Of a DNA stretch of 26,035 bases, positions 1-9,781 are shown piece by piece; position 1 is the stretch's first letter, and every line of letters starts with the position of its first letter. Under the pieces are notes generated by a model that was not told the DNA's origin, ran no database searches, and saw only the letters and a program-made list of their open reading frames with translations. A program made the position numbers and the translations under genes. The DNA comes from Russula earlei (lineage: Eukaryota; Basidiomycota; Agaricomycetes; Russulales; Russulaceae), in assembly GCA_025769875.1 (NCBI GenBank), contig JAGFNK010000680.1:1-26035 (forward strand), given 5' to 3'.

Positions 1-1005
1 CTGCGACCATGTATGCGAGGTCAGGGCGTGTGCCGAGCATCGGGGTACATCAGTGCGCCGATGGCACTCTGATATGACTTTACATCGATTTCGGGGGAGG
101 TGAGTTTAGTGAGATGCTCATTTGCGAGGGTCGGTGTGCTGATTGGGCGCACATTAGATTTCCCATGCCTCTCCAGGGTTTCAATTATGTTTTTTCTTGA
201 GAGAGGGCAATCCAGCCTGCATTGTGATCCCGAGTGATGTGCATGCCAAGGATCCAGGATATTTCACCTAAATCAGTCATCTCATAGTGTTGTTTCAAGG
301 CTGATTTGTCTCGGTTGATAGTTTCAATAGAATTTGATACCATAGTGATATCATCAACATATAATGTGATGATGGAGACGTCTCCATTGCACGTTCAGGT
401 GAAGACAGTGTGGTTGGTGTTGGTGCATTGGTAACCCATGGCACTGAGCTTGCCACAGATATCCTCGTACCAGACGCGTCCGCCCTGCTTTGTGCCATGG
501 AGAGCTTTGATTAGACGCAATACCATGCCTTGGGGAATGTCAAAACCGGGGGGAGGTTCCATGAAGATCTCCTCTTTGAGTTCCCCATTGAGGTATGCTG
601 ATTTTATGTCCATTTGGTGGACCTCTAGATTTCGTTCGGCAGCGAGGGCCAGTATCACACGCAAGGAGGCGAACTTAGCGACAGGCGTGAAGGTCTCGTC
701 GTAATCGATGCCCTCAATTTGCATGAAGCCCTGCACGACAACGCGGGCTTTGTATTTCTGTATGGAACCATCAGGTCCTCGCTTGATGCGAAAGACCCAT
801 TTGCTCCTGACAACCTTGCGGTCTTTGGGACACGGGGCAACCTCATACACACCCATGCGCTCGAACGAGCGGCGCTCTTCCTCGCATGCAACTTCCCACT
901 CAGCTGCATCGGGTTGAGCCATGGCTTGCGCATAAGTGTGTGGGTTGTCAGTTATGGTGGTTTGGGCCGTTAACACATTCAATGTTGCATTTTCGTGAGC
1001 CATAT
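1..1005 (-). pseudogene. Copia-1 reverse transcriptase (RVT_2 type), 3' end outside window
   Basis: The RT copies element RNA into cDNA inside the virus-like particle. The N-terminal block is open from about 1005 to 395 and shows SKWVFRIK, YKARVVVQG, DYDETFTPVAK and MDIKSAYLNGEL, the last holding the first catalytic Asp. After an in-frame TGA at 395-397 the catalytic LYVDD follows (YVDD at 361 down to 350), then EMTDLGEISWILGMHI. A frameshift near 200 leads into the LERHGK region, and a further shift into GTRPDLAYMVA at the window edge. The catalytic residues survive, but the stop and the shifts make it a pseudogene. The TGA falls where the family usually has Arg (VFT-R-T). Confidence 0.93.
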
Positions 1006-1978
1006 GAAGTAACTGTGTAGCGAGGATCATTGTCGTGGACTGGCGTGCGGACTGTGTGTTTAGGCCGGATATTGGCCGGTTCAGGTGGGGCAGATGGATG
1101 TGGGATGAGTGTGTTTTCAATCTCTGTTTCACTTTCTGATTGAGAGTCAGACAGGTACTGTTTAGGAGGAGGCGTGTCAATGGACACTGTCGCTGTCCCT
1201 GCATCGTCATGTTGGATGATAACGCGTTCAAAGGACTGGGACTGAGTTGGTGGGCCCCCTTCATCAAAAATGATGTCACGGGACTCCAGAAGGTGACGCG
1301 TGGGGCGATGCATTAAGTGGTAAGCCTTGCAAGTTCGCAAGTACCCAAGGAGAGTGCACACTAAGGACTTAGCAGCCAATTTGGTGCGTTTCTTGTCTGG
1401 GATGTGGACGAATGCGCGGGAACTGAAAACGCGAAGGTGGGAGACATCAGGTTTGTTCCTGCTCCAGGCCTCCTTGGGGGTGGAGTTGTCGAGGGTGCAC
1501 GTGGGTGTGACGTTGTGCAGGAGGACCATGTACTCGAGGGCGGCATACCAGAACGATTCTGGTAAGTCAGCATCAGTCAGCATCGCACGGACCTTGTCGA
1601 GGAGCGTCTGATTCATGCGCTCGGCCACACCATATGCTGTGGGGTGTGGGGCGTTGTGAGCTCCTGTTTGATACCTTTGCCCTCAAGGTACCTAGTGATC
1701 TTGTTGCCCATGTATTCGCCCCCTCCATCACTGCGGAGGACCTTCACGCACTGGCCGGTTTCAAGTTTGGCGCAGGCGATGAATGCCTTCAGGTGACGCG
1801 CGACGTCGCTCTTGTGGCGCAATCCCTCAACAGACACCTTCTGAGAGTGATCGTCAATGAAAGTGACGAAGTACTCAAAGCCTTGGTGTGAGCGAGTGGA
1901 TATTTTGCCACAGACGTCGGAGAACACGCAGCTGAGTACTGTGATGGCACACGTGTCAGTTCGACCTCTGGATTTCAT
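948..1978 (-). pseudogene. Copia-1 integrase core and C-terminal region
   Basis: This is the DDE integrase that joins element cDNA to chromosomal DNA. The first part (1978 down to about 1636) has FVTFIDDHSQK with the first Asp and VLRSDGGGEY with the second. The catalytic Glu sits in a GVAERMNQ-type motif around 1628, in a different frame: one A appears to be missing just before it, so the first frame runs into a stop at 1613. The rest (1628 down to 948) has the usual ESFWYAALEY, STPKEAWSRNKPDVSHLRVF and ESRDIIFDEG blocks and ends in the linker to RT. Frame shifts again near 1000 before RT. Confidence 0.92.
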
Positions 1979-2261
1979 GGCGCGTTTGCTTGCCTTTGAG
2001 GCAGGGTTCGCAGGGGGTAGATGATGCAGTGCCGGTTATTTCCATGCCCTTGACCATGCCCTTTCTGGCCATGCGTAGCACAGTGTCGATGTTTAGATGG
2101 CCTAGGCAGCGGTGCCAGGTCTCGACGTCGGCCTTAGAGGCCATGCTGTGAGCGATGAGGGCACGCTCATCTGTGGCTCGCATGTCCTCACCTTCAGCTG
2201 GGAAGTCATCAACGTGCATCATGCATGCTGTTTCCGGGACGGCTGTTGTCATGTCCATCAC
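1956..2261 (-). pseudogene. Copia-1 integrase zinc-binding (GAG-pre-integrase) domain
   Basis: This stretch holds the HHCC zinc-binding N-terminal domain of Copia integrases: WHRCLGHLNIDTV gives the His-X3-His pair, and CEPCLKGKQTR gives the Cys-X2-Cys pair. It lies in the same frame as the Gag and protease segments upstream, separated from them by a TGA at 2340-2342. The frame is lost just after KGKQTR, between about 1960 and 2000, where the integrase core continues one base out of register. The upstream residues (2261 to about 2130) are an unconserved linker. Confidence 0.9.
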
Positions 2262-2339
2262 ATATAAGTTCCATTGAAGGTGCCCATCACATGTGAGGTG
2301 CCCCTGCTGGTTTAAGAGCTGGCAGCCGTTTCCAGTGAA

Positions 2340-2582
2340 TCAGACATCAGCGCCACGCTTTGTGAGGTGAGCGACTGATGGGAGGTTGCTGTTGAGGTCA
2401 GGAATGAAAAGAACATCTTGGAGGATGGCGTTGTGCCATGTTCTGTTGGCATGCATACAGACGGGAATACGTCTGACACCGGTGGCGTGAATGGTGCTGT
2501 CGTCTCCGAGAGTAATACGAGTAGGGGGTGTGAGGACAGCGAATGATGAGAACCAGCTGCGGTTGCAGCTCATGGTGTGCAA
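2340..2582 (-). pseudogene. Copia-1 aspartic protease domain, catalytic Asp lost
   Basis: The Copia protease normally carries WIxDSGAS-HM. Here, just left of the TGA at 2634-2636 and in the same frame, the sequence reads WIVNSGALHTMS, so the catalytic Asp is replaced by Asn (one G to A change on the coding strand). The rest of the fold is recognisable: TRITLGDDSTIHATGVRRIPV, then LQDVLFIPDLNSNLPSVAHLTKRGADV. The segment ends in a TGA at 2340-2342 before the integrase zinc domain. Even without the stops the protease should be inactive. Confidence 0.88.
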
Positions 2583-2633
2583 TGCGCCAGAATTGACTAT
2601 CCAGTGGTGCTGGGTGGATGAGTTGTGATGCGC

Positions 2634-3599
2634 TCAGAAGGCAAATGCTTCGTTGTCGCATGGTGAGGGGTCAGCGGCGATGGCACTGAATAGTTGTACT
2701 ATGCTTTCGCTGGTGTCTGCGACTGCGATCTTCGTGGTCATGGATGGCTTCACGCCTGTGGAGGTGGTCGACGCCCCCTTCGCCTCCTGCTCCTTCTTCA
2801 ATTTTCGGCACTCCTTTACATCGTGACTGCGGATGTTGCAGTGTGTACAATGTTTCTTGGACTTGTCTCCTTGTTTATTCTTCCCGTTTGCTTTCTTGGC
2901 TGCTTTGGCAAAGAAGGCGGTGGCACTGATCCCCAATGCATGCATGCGGCGTTGCTCCTCACCGAGGATTTGGGATGTGACAATGTCAGTCGAGATCTCA
3001 TCAGTTTTGATGGAGTATAAGATCGTCTTGAGGGTTGACATGGATTTGGGTAAGGCTAATATGATGACATATGCAAGGAATTTGTTTTCAAGTGGAAAGC
3101 CGAGGTTTGCAAGGGTGCGAGAGGCGCATATGAGTTTGTTGATTTGAGGGTCGAGTGGTTCGTCTTCGGAGAGCGTGGTCCAAAGCGACTCCTCCATTAG
3201 GTGTGCCATGCATTGTTCGCCCTTTCCTTTGTAGCAGGCACATAACTTTTCCTAGCAACCTTTAGCATTGTTGATTCTGAGGACGGCGCTTAGTGGCTCA
3301 TCTGATATGGTGAGGGAGATTTGCACGCACGCCTCTCAGTCTCGGTATGACCAGTCGTCAAAGGCAGTGGGGTCTGCACTTTGGTCTGGCTTGGTGTATG
3401 TGCTGTCTACTACTGTCCAGAGCTCTCGAAGTTCAAGAACCATTTGAACGTGGTGCTTCCAGAACATAAACTTGACCCCTTTGTTGTCGAGAAAAGGGAC
3501 ATCATAGTGTCGTGCAGTGGCTTTTTGGCTCAATGTCGCAGCTCCTGAGGAGGAGGCGTTTCCGCCTTGTGGTGAGGACGTGCTGATGCCTCGTGCCAT
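2634..3599 (-). pseudogene. Copia-1 Gag (UBN2-type) with CCHC zinc knuckle
   Basis: Gag packages the element RNA. The ATG at 3599 is the likely true start: it begins MARGISTSS and lies about 60 bases downstream of the PBS. The N-terminal part has the YDVPFLDNKGVKFMFWKHHV block typical of Copia Gag. Two in-frame stops follow, TGA at 3336-3338 (in WSYRD-stop-EACVQI) and TAG at 3252-3254; the frame then stays open to 2634. The nucleocapsid motif is CTHCNIRSHDVKEC, a proper C-X2-C-X4-H-X4-C knuckle at about 2845-2805. The whole gene is one frame with point stops only, so it decayed by substitution rather than rearrangement. Confidence 0.9.
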
Positions 3600-3661
3600 T
3601 ACTATGTTGTGACGTTTTGAGATTCTGTGTGCGTGTAGTTATTTGGCTTGTTTAGAGACAA

Positions 3662-3676
3662 CCAGGTCTCATAATC
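3662..3676 (-). other. Copia-1 primer-binding site, initiator-Met half-tRNA type
   Basis: On the element strand the LTR end (..CTACA) is followed at once by GATTATGAGACCTGG. This is the complement of a tRNA-iMet anticodon arm (CAGG.CTCATAA.C, with the CAU anticodon), not of a tRNA 3' end. Drosophila copia and yeast Ty5 prime from such an internal half-tRNA, and copia's own site begins GGTTATGGGCCC. Position and sequence both fit. Confidence 0.8.
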
Positions 3677-3885
3677 TGTAGGAAGGTGTCCATAACGAGT
3701 GCTCAGTCTTATTGCAGAAGACTACACTAAGTGGGTGTCCTGACCTATAACGAGTGCTACAAAAAGTGTAATTAGTTGTGTACGTAGGTAATGAGAGTGT
3801 GACTAACCTCAGTCTTATTGTAGAAGACTGAGGGACGGGAAATAAACAAAAAACGAACTATATACATGTCCATGTGTTCGTCACA
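3677..3885 (-). repeat. Copia-1 5' LTR (right boundary approximate)
   Basis: The inner end is fixed by the PBS: plus-strand TGTAGG at 3677 is the element-strand end CCTACA. The outer end is less sure; I place it at CACA ending at 3885, which gives a TGTG..TACA LTR of 209 bp and puts a TATATAG box (about 3859-3866, minus) inside it. It contains two internal direct repeats: ATAACGAGTGCT at 3692-3703 and 3747-3758, and CAGTCTTATTG[C/T]AGAAGACT at 3704 and 3810, spaced 106 bases. The partner LTR is outside the window. Confidence 0.6.
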
Positions 3886-3890
3886 CGCCA

Positions 3891-4994
3891 CGTGAGTGTA
3901 TGACCAAACCGTGACGCTGAGGCTGCACTCCAACAATTTGGCTTGCAGAGTCGTGGCCGGGTTGTGTTCGGCATGTGGGTGGTACCATGCAGGGAGTTGT
4001 GCTCTTAGGCCTGGGGAAAGGCAGATTGCTGCTAGGGATGCTCCATATTGTTTGGCTACGTGGAGCATCCTAGTGGTGTCTTGGTTCATTCGGTTAAAGT
4101 GTTTGCCCCAGCATGGGGGGTTCCAGGACTGGAGGAAGCAGTTTTTTCGGGCTGGTGGGGGGATATTCAGGGCCGCTGATTTGTTTATGATGAGGTCTGT
4201 TACAGTAGCCCAGGTTGGGCAGCTTGGGGAGAAGTTAAGGTATTCCTTCAGCCACATGATATCTATTGCATGGTTTTGAGCTCTGATGTCTAATAGGTTG
4301 ACTTCACCTTCCTCTAGTGGACAGTGTAACCAGTTTAGGGCGATTCTTGGGGAGGAGTCGTCTCCCCACATGAAGTCACGCATCATGTTGGTGAGGGCTT
4401 CTTCAATTGCCATTGGCATTCCTTGTGCTTTTGTGAGGAACTGGGTGTGTCCTCCAATGATCGCTTGTAAGATCAGGCTTTGGCCGCGTAGGGTCGGGTG
4501 TGTTTGGCCCCAGAGTGAGAGTGACTTATGGATTTTGTCTAGGACTGGTTCCCAGGGGTCTGTTTCGTTAGTTTTATTCCCTATCCAGGCTCCTAAGAGT
4601 CTCACAGCCTCACCATCTTTCGCAATGTGGGTCCTTTCATCAAGGGGTTTATCATGTGGGTTTATTTTACAATTGGTTAATACCCAGTCATGGTACACAG
4701 TGGAGCTTATTGGTATGATTTCAGTTTTTTCTTGGTTGAATTTTGCTCCAGAGATGTGACACCATCATTCTAGGACTTCTTGGACATAATCAAGGTGGTT
4801 GTGTTTGCTCAGGTAAAGGGCTGTATCGTCTGCAAAGAGTTTGATTTGTAGGTTATTTGGAGTGCCTGGGATGATGAGGCCTTGGAGGTAAGTGTTGCTT
4901 GTGATTCTGCAGGCTAATGGTTCTATTGTGAGGTCGAAGAGTCCGCAGGAAAGGGGGTCTCCTTGCCAAACCCCTCTCACAACATGGTAGGGGG
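3891..4994 (-). pseudogene. LINE reverse transcriptase, C-terminal half
   Basis: The frame resumes as YHVVRGVWQGDPLSCGLF (motif B), then QIKLFADDTALYL, the catalytic FADD at 4836 down to 4825. One TGA at 4765-4767 separates this from SGAKFNQEKTEIIP (motif D) and the long post-RT region. That region has GAWIGNKTNE, a HPTLRGQSLILQAIIGGHTQFL block and LRAQLPAWYHPHAEH. The open frame runs on past 3891 into Copia-1 LTR sequence, so the last residues up to 3772 are not LINE. Catalytic residues are intact; the stop lies where related proteins have a single codon before WCHISGAKFN. Confidence 0.9.
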
Positions 4995-5955
4995 TGTCAA
5001 GACTCACTGTTGAACTATCCAGTTCAAGAGCGAGGGATAAGCTCAAAGACGAGTCGATAGACATCCAAGACCGCGTGGGCAAGGAGTAGAGTCCAGAGTA
5101 GTAACAAATACCAGAGAGGTATTGTTACTGTGAGAGTAGAGCAGTCACGCAGGGAAGAGGCCAGGATAGTCACAAGGGGATGGTCCTTAAAGGAGTATCC
5201 CAGGGATGGAGAGTGCCGTAAACAAATGGACAGTCTGAGGACTGTCCGCTACTTTATTGAGCGCTTATATACTACAAGAGAACTGCTAAATAGGGAACAA
5301 GTCATAACCTTGTTATCAAGCACAATAGAGTGATGAGTAAGAAGTCGGAGGATGCTTACTGAGCATGCTCAGTCATGCTCAGTAAGCTGCTGAGTAAGAA
5401 GCTTCTCTTGATGAGTAAGAGCTTCCATTGTCCACGTGTTTACTGTTTTAGTGCACGTGCAAGCACCTGATTCATTTCCTGTTAGTTAGTTTAGGGCCGG
5501 TCATTTGAGGACTTGTAGTTTGGTTAGGGAATGGTGTTATCTTATAAGGCCCTTATATAGTTCTATTAGGGTCCTTAGAGTCGACCCTAATATTTCTATT
5601 AAGGTCCTTAGTGTTGCCTTATAGTTCGTTCTATAGTTATTAGAGTTGGTCTAATAACGCGTTGTAGGGCCTTTGATACTAGGTTAGCACCTATTGTAGA
5701 GTTTCTAGGGTCGTTCTAAAGGGTCCTTAGGAAGGCCCTAATACTGTCTTTTGTTGCTAGAAGGGTTGCCTTTAAGTGGGGCTTGCTGTATGTTGATTGT
5801 GCTGAGAATCGCTCGCGCAACAATGCGCGCGCGATATTGTGGACACCTCTACTCACCCCTTTTGCTCGTGTGAACAGGGTGACACCATAGAGGCTGGGTT
5901 TCCTCCTATAAGGAAGGGTCCTTCAAGGGCCCTCTCCGGGGAATGGTTCATGACA
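4995..5955 (-). repeat. Solo LTR, family alpha, copy 1 (TSD GGGGG)
   Basis: In LTR sense (minus strand) it starts TGTCATGAACC and ends GTCTTGACA, giving TGTCA/TGACA terminal inverted repeats. It is flanked by GGGGG at 4990-4994 and 5956-5960, a perfect 5-base target duplication. Length is 961 bp, with no internal region, so it is a solo LTR left by recombination of a full element. A TATATAAG box lies at 5271 down to 5264 (minus). It matches copies at 16498 and 22192 in opposite orientation over its full length. Confidence 0.95.
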
Positions 5956-5960
5956 GGGGG

Positions 5961-6937
5961 TGCTCATTACCCCATTAATGGCAACCTGGGTTGTGGCATG
6001 CCAGTAGAGGGCTTTGATTGTTTTGATAAAGGGTGGGGGTAGGTTGAGTATTGCTAATATTTTCCACAGGTAGTCGTGTCTCACCCTGTCGTATGCTTTT
6101 TCCTGGTCAAGGGCGATGATAGCTCCATCAGATTCAGTGATATCAGTGTAGGTGATGATCGCCTTGGCTAATCATATGTGGCTGAAAATGGATCGTTTAG
6201 GGATGAAGCCAGTTTGGTCCTTCGTGGACAAGGGTTGGTGCCACGTCCATCAGTTGAAGGGCCAGGATCTTGGTGAGTAGCTTATAGTCTGTATTGAGGA
6301 GGGTGATGGGGCGATAGTTACTGATGTCAGTGGTATCTTTCTTTTTAAAGATCGGGCACATCCACCCAGAGGCGAATTCAGAGCTCGGGTCTATATCTTT
6401 TGCCTGGATGTCATTGAAGATGTGGGTGAGTGTCTTAGTGATGTTGAAACTTATTTCATTGGTTTGGGTTGCAGCAGCATGGTAGGTCTGGAGCGCTGTC
6501 CAGAGTTCATATGGGCAGCCATTGAGTCCTGTGGCTGAGTTGTGTTTGGCCCTTCTGAGGGCATCCTCTACGTGTGCTTGGGTCACCAACCAGTTCATGG
6601 GTGATGCCACAGGTTCCTTGAGTTTTTGTTGTGGGGGGATCGCACTGAAGATTTCATCTAATAGGTGTTGGTGGTGTGGGTGGGTCTCAGGTTGGTTGAG
6701 GTCATTGTTCTGGAGGTTTTCATGGTAGTTTTGGGCAAGTTGGGCCATTCTCTTGGAGTGGCGTTTGTATTGGGGTGGATCAGAGAGCAGGACTTTCAAT
6801 CTACGTATGAGGTCTCTGGGTTTCGTTTCTTTTGCCATGGCTGACCAGATGCCACCCAGGGTTTCTCCATGGAACTCTATGTTGGCATTGGAGCGTTCTT
6901 TCCGTGCTCGGGCTTTGGTCTTTTCCAGGTGCGACAT
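5961..6937 (-). pseudogene. LINE reverse transcriptase, N-terminal half
   Basis: From 6937 the frame is open to about 6200 and carries the fingers of a LINE RT: NSATGLNGCPYELW, FASGWMCPIFKKKDTTDISNYRPITLLNTDYKL. A one-base shift at about 6200-6240 moves the continuation (QTGFIPKRSIFSHI) into another frame. A TGA at 6172-6174 then interrupts HI-stop-LAKAI, and palm motif A follows as IALDQEKAYDRV (catalytic Asp). The segment ends with VAINGVMSTP at the LTR insertion point; the LINE continues at 4994. Confidence 0.9.
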
Positions 6938-7445
6938 TTCGCTCGCCAGGAGCCCTTCACTGAGTCTTAGGCTCTCATTAGTGTCAAAATCTGGGTGCGC
7001 TAACAGTTCTTTCCGGTCTTTGTCTAGTGCTGAGATTCGAGACGTTTTTTTGTGGTACGAGTCTCTGTTATGCTTCTTTGCTAGTTCTCTTGTGTCATCT
7101 TTAAATTGTTTCCACAGGGACTGGGGGTTTGATATGTCGCAGTCAATGTTGTTTGTCCCCAGTGCCTCCAGTTCTTTCTCTAGGGTGAGGCTGCGTACAG
7201 AGATAGCTTGGAGGAGGTTTTTATTTTGGAGAGTGTGGAGGGGCCATGTCCACCGTCCTTTACCTATGTGGGGGGCATCGTGCGGGGCGTATTTGACTGC
7301 AACAAGCCAGTGGTCTGAGTTGACTGCTGATGGGGTTGTTTTCCAGTCCAGTGTTAGTGGGGTGGCATTTAGGGAGACGTATATGCAGTCTAGGCGCGAG
7401 CTGATTTGTTGGTTGTTGGTTTGTGCTCTATATGTAGTCGTTTAC
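6938..7445 (-). pseudogene. LINE endonuclease C-terminal part and linker
   Basis: Going leftwards, the translation reads TYRAQTNNQQISSRLDCIYV and then VNSDHWLVAVKYAP. The SRLDxIYV and SDH-hydrophobic motifs are the last two conserved blocks of apurinic-type LINE endonucleases (the SDH His is catalytic), which nick the target DNA. After it comes a charged, helical linker (KDDTRELAKKHNRDSYHKK) that runs in the same open frame into the RT entry. An in-frame TAA lies close to the right edge, and sequence beyond about 7450 no longer reads as endonuclease, so two thirds of the domain are missing. Confidence 0.82.
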
Positions 7446-8772
7446 TCTGTGACTCTGTGCCGCGCCAACGGCCCACCGGCCCGTCTTGCCCACTCGCGCG
7501 TTCCCACCGCCTGGGTATCATATCTTCACCACATCCCTCACCTCTCAGTCTTGTCCCTCTTCTCGCCCAACATGGATGGACTAGCGATCGCGCGTGTCCA
7601 GCATGCTTCATTCTCATACCCACTTTACCCATCAGTCACAATGACGCTCGGCTCAACTGGGCACTGAAAGTAGTGGTCACATCGACACCTTCCCTGAAGA
7701 GAGACAGCACTCTTCAAAGGGCCCACGTTCTCGATTGAGAACCTGCTCACAAACTTCCAACCAGAGTGATCACCCGCAGCGCAAACGTCGTCGATATCGT
7801 GAGACGTGCGGGATCATCAAGCTTCCACACACGCATCATTGAGGCATGGTACGTCGTCGTTTCGCTCACTTTGTGGAATGGGTAGAGGCGTTGAGGTGTC
7901 TTAAGATTCGATCCTCATCGCCCTTGTAGGTGCTTCACGTTTTGGTGAAATGGTACATTTCGGGATCAACCACGCGGCAATGCGAGGGATCGGGCAGTGT
8001 GTAGGTGCGCAGAATCAGAAAGTGAGTTCTTGTGTCTGACCCGAAGCTTCCAGAGCGAGTTGGACGGCCGAATTGGGTGCGAGGGTAACGTGTGGTGGCT
8101 CGGCAGCGTGCGTGCAAACTTGGAGGGAGCAAGTCTTTGGCCGTCACTCCTGGATGTGGTTTCGTGAGTTTTCCCACTCTTCGCTTTACACGTGTTGTCC
8201 ATCATAATTTCATTGGGACCACTTATGATATGGGGCGAGACGCGATACCGGCGCTTTAATGCGGATGGGGTGTGGTTGCCTCGGAAGCAGTGGCCGCCGG
8301 CGTTGCGGTAATATGGGAGATGACACCTGGTTTGGGTGGCCAAATGGTCATATACTCAAGGGAGACACCACGTCCTAGGTTTCAGGCTGTATTGGCGTTG
8401 TATCTGCAGTATCACTCACGTCCTGCCGTTCGATAAAAGGTATCATGATATAGGGCACTGTATGACACCAGTTCTCTCCACAACGCCAGCAAAGAGGCGC
8501 GCTTACCGGCAAACTGGACTGGCCACGGTTTCGAGATCGCGTCGCACTGAGCCTGCCAAACGACAACTCGCGCTCCATATCCGAAGGCCAAACAATATAG
8601 GGCTGCACTGGCACGTTTACTTTTGCATGATGACAAACAGGTTTGCCCCTCTTTTCGGTTGCCACTCGACCTTGATGATTCATGCGCTCGCTCCTTTCAA
8701 GGTTGTGCAAGGTTGGAATGCTGATGCATCAATGGCATCAACATCAGGTGATCGTGATACGGGGTTGACGGG
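7446..8772. other. Stretch without a supportable gene
   Basis: The sequence is richer in GC and CpG than the flanking transposons and holds short overlapping ORFs on both strands, none with a motif I recognise. The best are minus-strand frames at 7935-8177 and 7966-8343 and a plus frame at 8336-8776. Their compositions (many Arg, Ser, His, Thr) look like chance translation of GC-rich DNA. No LTR ends, tRNA or inverted repeats were seen. It may be old host intergenic DNA, which would make it the only non-transposon sequence here. Confidence 0.4.
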
Positions 8773-9327
8773 ATGATAGCCCTACCAATCCTGATCAAGG
8801 AATCGCGAAAACATGGGAGGGGGTGGGGGGCTGGCTACAGTATAAAGTCAACGCCTGCGTTTACGATTACCCCCAGCTGCGCTCCCATTCATTCCATACT
8901 AGCCGGTGCTGGAATCGTTCCATCGTTTGCTCTTCCATCAGGGTACGCATATTTCTTCAGGTTCTCTCCTCCCCCTCCGAAGTCAGCTTTACCTTGCAGA
9001 GATGCACCAAATCCAATCCTGGCTTCAGGGGAGACGGTGCCGAGGGAGGGAACAATCAATGCGAACATTCTCTCGAAACGGGCATCGGGACAAGGTCCAT
9101 ATTATAAAAGTGGTGAGGAACAGCAGCCACTCTTTTGTTCAAACGATCTGAACGTTTCAATCGAAGATCTGACGAGTACAGATTGGCGGAAAGAACTAAA
9201 CGATTATAAGAAGGGGCGACCGGAAGAGTGTGACAAAATATATTCGAACGAGAAGGGTACGAATAATGACCCTGCGATGCCTCGCAAGAAAGAGGGAAAG
9301 CCGTCGGGTAAGACGACGAAGAGTTAG
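8773..9327 (+). CDS. Hypothetical ORF, weak
   Basis: The 184-codon open frame has no domain I recognise. Its C-terminal third looks most like real protein: SIEDLTSTDWRKELNDYKKG followed by a Lys-rich tail (PRKKEGKPSGKTTKS). The first ATG at 8773 lies upstream of the TATA box at 8841, and no in-frame ATG occurs between that box and the tail. So either the box is not used, an intron supplies the start, or the ORF is chance. A possible splice acceptor (TTTCTTCAG) occurs around 8950-8960. The region just after it leads into the Copia-2 LTR. Confidence 0.22.
   Translation: MIALPILIKESRKHGRGWGAGYSIKSTPAFTITPSCAPIHSILAGAGIVPSFALPSGYAYFFRFSPPPPKSALPCRDAPNPILASGETVPREGTINANILSKRASGQGPYYKSGEEQQPLFCSNDLNVSIEDLTSTDWRKELNDYKKGRPEECDKIYSNEKGTNNDPAMPRKKEGKPSGKTTKS
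8841..8846 (+). promoter_or_regulatory. TATA box candidate
   Basis: TATAAA sits in a clean GGCTACAG-TATAAA-GTC context followed by a pyrimidine-rich stretch, the arrangement of a core promoter. A start site would be expected near 8870-8880. It could serve the weak ORF ending at 9327 or a transcript I cannot define. Confidence 0.35.
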
Positions 9328-9390
9328 ACTCATGGAGTGTTTGATGGCAGAGGTAACTGGCAGTCAGGCAGTTATGAGAAGAATAGAATT

Positions 9391-9781
9391 GATTGTTGTT
9401 GAACCGGAGCCTGAATGGATCAAAGAAGGTGAAGACCTTCATACAAGGTTCTAGATCCACTCATAGATATTATGTGGTAGATAGAACTTTAGTATATATG
9501 CATATGGGACTAGGGTTATGCATACTATGCTATCTATCACAAGATGCAGCCTTATGCTGCATCTAGAACATTTCCACATCATGTGTCACTGAGTGTGCGA
9601 TATAGTGGACACCTGTAGTCACCTCTTTTGGACTTAGGAACAGCCCTGGGTCATAGAGGTATAAATACCATACATGTAGACAAGTATACACATCGCTCTA
9701 CACCCCAATATCACTTGAGCATTAGCACAACCTCTAAGGTGGGTTGCTTGGCCTGTTAGCTGTGCTTTATGCTGCACAACA
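9391..9781 (+). repeat. Copia-2 5' LTR (left boundary uncertain)
   Basis: The right end is fixed at CACAACA (9775-9781), immediately before the PBS. The left end is only a proposal: TGTTGTTGAACC at 9391 gives TGTTG..CAACA ends and 391 bp. Inside are a TATAAATA box at 9660-9667 and a perfect hairpin, GATGCAGC (9543-9550) paired with GCTGCATC (9556-9563). A 63-base block at 9597-9659 resembles alpha LTRs. Confidence 0.55.
9660..9667 (+). promoter_or_regulatory. TATA box in Copia-2 LTR
   Basis: TATAAATA lies about 120 bases before the LTR end, a typical position for the U3 promoter of a short Copia LTR. A transcript would start near 9690 and run through the PBS into Gag. Confidence 0.6.

Larger units (their letters stand above)
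1..3885 (-). mobile_element. Ty1/Copia LTR retrotransposon (Copia-1), partial and decayed
   Basis: Reading on the minus strand from right to left, the order is LTR, tRNA-type primer-binding site, Gag with one CCHC knuckle, protease, integrase (zinc domain then DDE core), and reverse transcriptase. Integrase before RT is the diagnostic Copia order. The RNase H domain and the 3' LTR must lie to the left of the window. The coding region keeps one frame from 3599 to about 1956 with four in-frame stops, then shifts frame near 1960-2000, near 1636 and near 1000, so the copy is dead. It abuts the LINE at about 3886-3890, probably having inserted into it; the matching 5-base target duplication would be outside the window. 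Confidence 0.93.
3891..7445 (-). mobile_element. Non-LTR retrotransposon (LINE), 5'-truncated, split by a solo LTR
   Basis: On the minus strand, from about 7445 down to about 3891, there is the end of an AP-type endonuclease, a linker, a full RT palm and the region after RT. No poly-A tail is visible at the left end, where Copia-1 begins, so Copia-1 probably cut off the LINE's 3' end. The endonuclease N-terminus is missing, as expected of 5' truncation during target-primed reverse transcription. The element is interrupted at 4995-5955 by solo LTR alpha-1; removing that LTR and one GGGGG copy restores the reading frame exactly. Confidence 0.9.

Noticed and set aside
3662..3676. Fragment of a tRNA-iMet gene
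   Set aside because: Only the anticodon arm is present, directly abutting an LTR end; it is a primer-binding site.
3772..3890. LINE protein continuing to a stop at 3772
   Set aside because: The residues left of about 3890 are translated Copia-1 LTR.
5130..5333. A 67-codon ORF, repeated at 17120-17323 and 22849-23088
   Set aside because: It is inside the alpha LTR around the TATA box; it recurs only because the LTR recurs. The same holds for the ORFs at 16563-16845 and 22257-22539.
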